A stretch of 64,000 bases of DNA, from the NCBI GenBank assembly GCA_051252005.1, contig JBPOEZ010000001.1, positions 541,190 through 605,189 on the forward strand. The letters are read 5' to 3'. The position numbers and the translations under genes are program-made. The notes beneath the pieces are model-generated. The model was not told the DNA's origin, made no database searches, and worked only from the letters and a program-made list of their open reading frames with translations. Within the stretch, counting starts at the first letter, position 1; the number at the start of each line of letters is the position of its first letter. Positions 61,587 through 64,000 of this stretch are shown piece by piece. The stretch is from JACOMS01 sp051252005. GTDB taxonomy: Bacteria > Pseudomonadota > Alphaproteobacteria > Caulobacterales > Maricaulaceae.

Positions 61587-64000
61587 ATGGGACTTTCGAC
61601 ACGGAAATCTTTAAGAACAATTTTAACCGGCGGCGCGGCCATTTTATCGTTAACCTGCGTACTTTCATTATCGACCCCGCAAATGGCTTGGGCGGATGAT
61701 TGTCTGCTTGATACGAATAATGATGGAAATGCTGATAGTAATGCGGACACAGACCTTGGCGCGGATTCGGATGGAGAAAAAAGCAATCTTGCATGTGGTA
61801 ATAATGCGAACGCAGCTGGGACGCAGTCCACTGCGCTTGGGGGCAACGCGAATGCGGGAGCGTCTCAGGCCGTTGCCATTGGCGCGAGCGCTAACGCAAC
61901 CCAAACCGGAAATGTTTCAATTGGTACATATTCAGATGCTACGGGCGACCGAACTGTCGCCGTAGGCTTAAGAGCGCAAGCAACAGGAGATAATGCTGTG
62001 GCGATGGGCGGCGGCACATCAACCACAAGTGCAGCCCGTGCGAGCGGAGACCGAACGGTAGCAATCGGAAGCGGAGATGCGTCCAGTAATGGCGCAGAAG
62101 CGAGCGGAACAAATTCAACGGCGATTGGTAATGCCAGCGAAGCCTTGGGGGCAAGTGCAACAGCCGTCGGGCAAGGAGCGACGGCATCGAGCTCCAGTTC
62201 TTCAGCGTTTGGCAGCGGGGCTAATGCAACTGGGTCGAGCGCGCTTTCCGTTGGAAGGGCATCGGACGCCACGGGTTTTCAATCCACGGCTCTCGGTTCA
62301 CTTGCCCAAGCAACCAATACCGGGGCGACGGCTGCAGGCTATCAGGCGAGTGCGAGTGCCGTTTACAGTACAGCATTAGGGTCGGCTGCTATAGCTTCAG
62401 CCCAAGACGCAACCGCTGTTGGCGAGTCTGCCGATGCGACAGATAGCGGCGCGTCGGCATTTGGAGCAGACGCACAAGCGCAGGGCCTATCATCCATTGC
62501 AATGGGGGCTTTTTCCGAGTCAGAAGGTGACCTGGCTTCGGCGATTGGTGCTGATGCTGTTGCATCTGGAAGCCGGTCTACAGCTCTAGGTTTTTCCGCA
62601 GATGCCACAGCAATAGAAGCCACAGCCATTGGCGAGGACGCACAAGCCACCTCGACTGAGGCCTCCGCCCTCGGCACCAATGCAAATGCATCAGGGACAA
62701 GTAGTCTTGCAGTGGGCGCGGATGCTTTATCGTCAGGGTCCGGCGCAATTGCGTTGGGGCATGACACAAACGCGACGGGAAATCGGGCTGTGGTTATTGG
62801 TGACAATGCTGAGTCTAACGGAACAGATTCTGTTGCTATCGGCTCTAGCTCAAGTGCCAATGACAGTAGTAGTGTTGCTCTAGGCTTTTCGGCTGGTGCG
62901 AACGCGTCCTCAGCAACAGCTGTCGGCTCAAATGCGTTCGCCGACTTTACGAATACGGTGGCAATCGGTAGTGGTGCTCGGGGGAATGCATCATTTTCGA
63001 CGGCGATTGGTGCTGAAAGTATTTCCGGGGCAACTGGTGCTACCTCTATAGGGCAGAACAGTCTCGCTTCGGCGTCCCACGCTACCGCGCTTGGCAGGAG
63101 AGCGCAAAGCACGGGAGCGTACTCTGTTGCGATTGGGGGCGGCGAGACAGCTCTAACCGCGTCAACGGCGTCAGGCGTTCGTTCCATTGCTATTGGCGGC
63201 GGCCTTGACACAAATGAAGGCGCTGAAGCTATCGGCGGGGACTCTATTGCAATCGGCAGCAACACCGAAGCCGCGTCGCAATATACAACGGCGGTTGGCC
63301 ACGGCGCGGAGGCTAGCTTCATTGGAGCGACAGCGTTTGGTTATAATAGCGATGCCAGCGGGACATCGGCTGCGGCTTTCGGCCCTGAGGCTGTTGCGGG
63401 TGGTTTCAGTGTCGCTTTAGGCCATAGTTCTCGCGCTGCTGGCGGATTTGCGACAGCTGCCGGTAGTAATGCTTTTGCGGGCTTTACAAACGCGACGGCG
63501 TTAGGCGGGAATGCAGCGGCAAACGCTGACAGTGCGCTCGCCATTGGTGCTGGCTTGATAACATCAGAAAGCGCCTCATCAAACGCAGTCGGAGCCATTG
63601 CGATTGGGAGCGCAGTTTATGATGTCTCGGACGTGGTCATCACTGAAGGGGCTGAGGCCAATGCCGAAAATACCGTCTCTATTGGTACGGGCGCGCAGGC
63701 CGACTTAGCCAGCAGCACAGCTATCGGGGCCAGCGCGCGCGCGACAGGAGCCGGCGGCGCTTCCGCATTCGGACAGGATGCAATAGCGTCTGGACAAAGC
63801 GCTATGGCGATGGGGCACGGCTCGGATGCCACGATGCGTAATGCCAGCGCGGTTGGGACCTTTGCGCAGGCGAGCGCGGCAGGGGCCACGGCGCTTGGTT
63901 CAGGAAAAGATACCACGGATTCTGCGCGTGCCACGGGCCGATCTGCGGTTGCGATTGGCGGGGCGGTTTATACGGGCGGCGGCGCGTTGCAGTTCAAAGG
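61587..64000 (+). CDS. Trimeric autotransporter adhesin (YadA-like), partial
   Basis: This gene runs off the right edge; at least 804 codons are open. The start ATG 61587 has GGAGA upstream. A signal peptide (about 1-33, ending QMAWADD) is followed by a YadA-type head made of repeats of about 14 residues, such as STALGGNANAGASQ, AVAIGASANATQT and STAIGNASEALGAS. These build a left-handed beta-roll in trimers. Anchor, stalk and coiled coils would lie beyond the window. It probably mediates attachment to surfaces or other cells. It follows the ECF-kinase pair by 134 bases. Confidence 0.93.
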   Translation, partial: MGLSTRKSLRTILTGGAAILSLTCVLSLSTPQMAWADDCLLDTNNDGNADSNADTDLGADSDGEKSNLACGNNANAAGTQSTALGGNANAGASQAVAIGASANATQTGNVSIGTYSDATGDRTVAVGLRAQATGDNAVAMGGGTSTTSAARASGDRTVAIGSGDASSNGAEASGTNSTAIGNASEALGASATAVGQGATASSSSSSAFGSGANATGSSALSVGRASDATGFQSTALGSLAQATNTGATAAGYQASASAVYSTALGSAAIASAQDATAVGESADATDSGASAFGADAQAQGLSSIAMGAFSESEGDLASAIGADAVASGSRSTALGFSADATAIEATAIGEDAQATSTEASALGTNANASGTSSLAVGADALSSGSGAIALGHDTNATGNRAVVIGDNAESNGTDSVAIGSSSSANDSSSVALGFSAGANASSATAVGSNAFADFTNTVAIGSGARGNASFSTAIGAESISGATGATSIGQNSLASASHATALGRRAQSTGAYSVAIGGGETALTASTASGVRSIAIGGGLDTNEGAEAIGGDSIAIGSNTEAASQYTTAVGHGAEASFIGATAFGYNSDASGTSAAAFGPEAVAGGFSVALGHSSRAAGGFATAAGSNAFAGFTNATALGGNAAANADSALAIGAGLITSESASSNAVGAIAIGSAVYDVSDVVITEGAEANAENTVSIGTGAQADLASSTAIGASARATGAGGASAFGQDAIASGQSAMAMGHGSDATMRNASAVGTFAQASAAGATALGSGKDTTDSARATGRSAVAIGGAVYTGGGALQFK

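Noticed and set aside
61865..63934. Several long minus-strand ORFs opposite the adhesin
   Set aside because: They are Ala/Pro/Val-rich mirror frames caused by the repeat composition of the adhesin; the plus frame has the start, signal peptide and head repeats.

Overview
The window looks like part of an alphaproteobacterial chromosome, most probably a marine, CtrA-type lineage such as the Maricaulales/Hyphomonadaceae. The reasons are the hemC-hemD-mitofilin(Mic60)-hemY order, a perfect TTAA-N7-TTAAC CtrA-type box with a GANTC site in front of a SleB-type cell wall hydrolase, an ETF:ubiquinone oxidoreductase, split glyQ/glyS, and the family mix. This assignment is inference. No rRNA, CRISPR array or IS transposase was seen.

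Region 1 (1-29.0 kb) is mostly housekeeping: a lipoprotein and a membrane protein, a family-4-like uracil-DNA glycosylase, a retropepsin-like/RimK fusion, ETF-QO, a TPR lipoprotein with ispE and a MraY/WecA-type transferase in one tight run, a polyprenyl diphosphate synthase, glyQ-(DUF2314 lipoprotein)-glyS, ppdK, the SleB hydrolase, a large RoxA-like di-haem cytochrome, gpsA-tsaD on the minus strand, and hemC-hemD-mic60-hemY on the plus strand. It ends with a minus-strand pair: a lipoprotein metallopeptidase with 25 consecutive prolines, and a small lipoprotein.

Region 2 (29.0-35.3 kb) is a compact plus-strand polyamine cluster. It holds an ornithine decarboxylase, a deoxyhypusine-synthase-like enzyme, an agmatinase-family enzyme, a 57-residue charged protein, an unknown 175-residue protein, a GNAT-nitrilase fusion and a 34-residue membrane peptide. 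A 738-base leader without a large gene, containing a 46-codon ORF and a hairpin, lies in front.

Region 3 (35.5-47.0 kb) is an integrated island bounded by exact 50-bp direct repeats made from the 3' part of tRNA-Arg(CCG). It carries an integrase, three small or medium DNA-binding proteins, a second tyrosine recombinase, and a type I restriction-modification locus: hsdM, an hsdS interrupted by an in-frame TAG, fic, hsdR.

Region 4 (47.0-64.0 kb) resumes the chromosome: a TraB/GumN lipoprotein, mannose-1-phosphate guanylyltransferase, glmM, topA, a minus-strand signalling operon (beta-barrel protein, YfiR-like protein, CHASE8-like hybrid histidine kinase), then an ECF sigma factor, a Ser/Thr kinase with TPRs, and a trimeric autotransporter adhesin running off the right edge.

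All functions are assigned from motifs, gene order and remembered family features. No database search was run.
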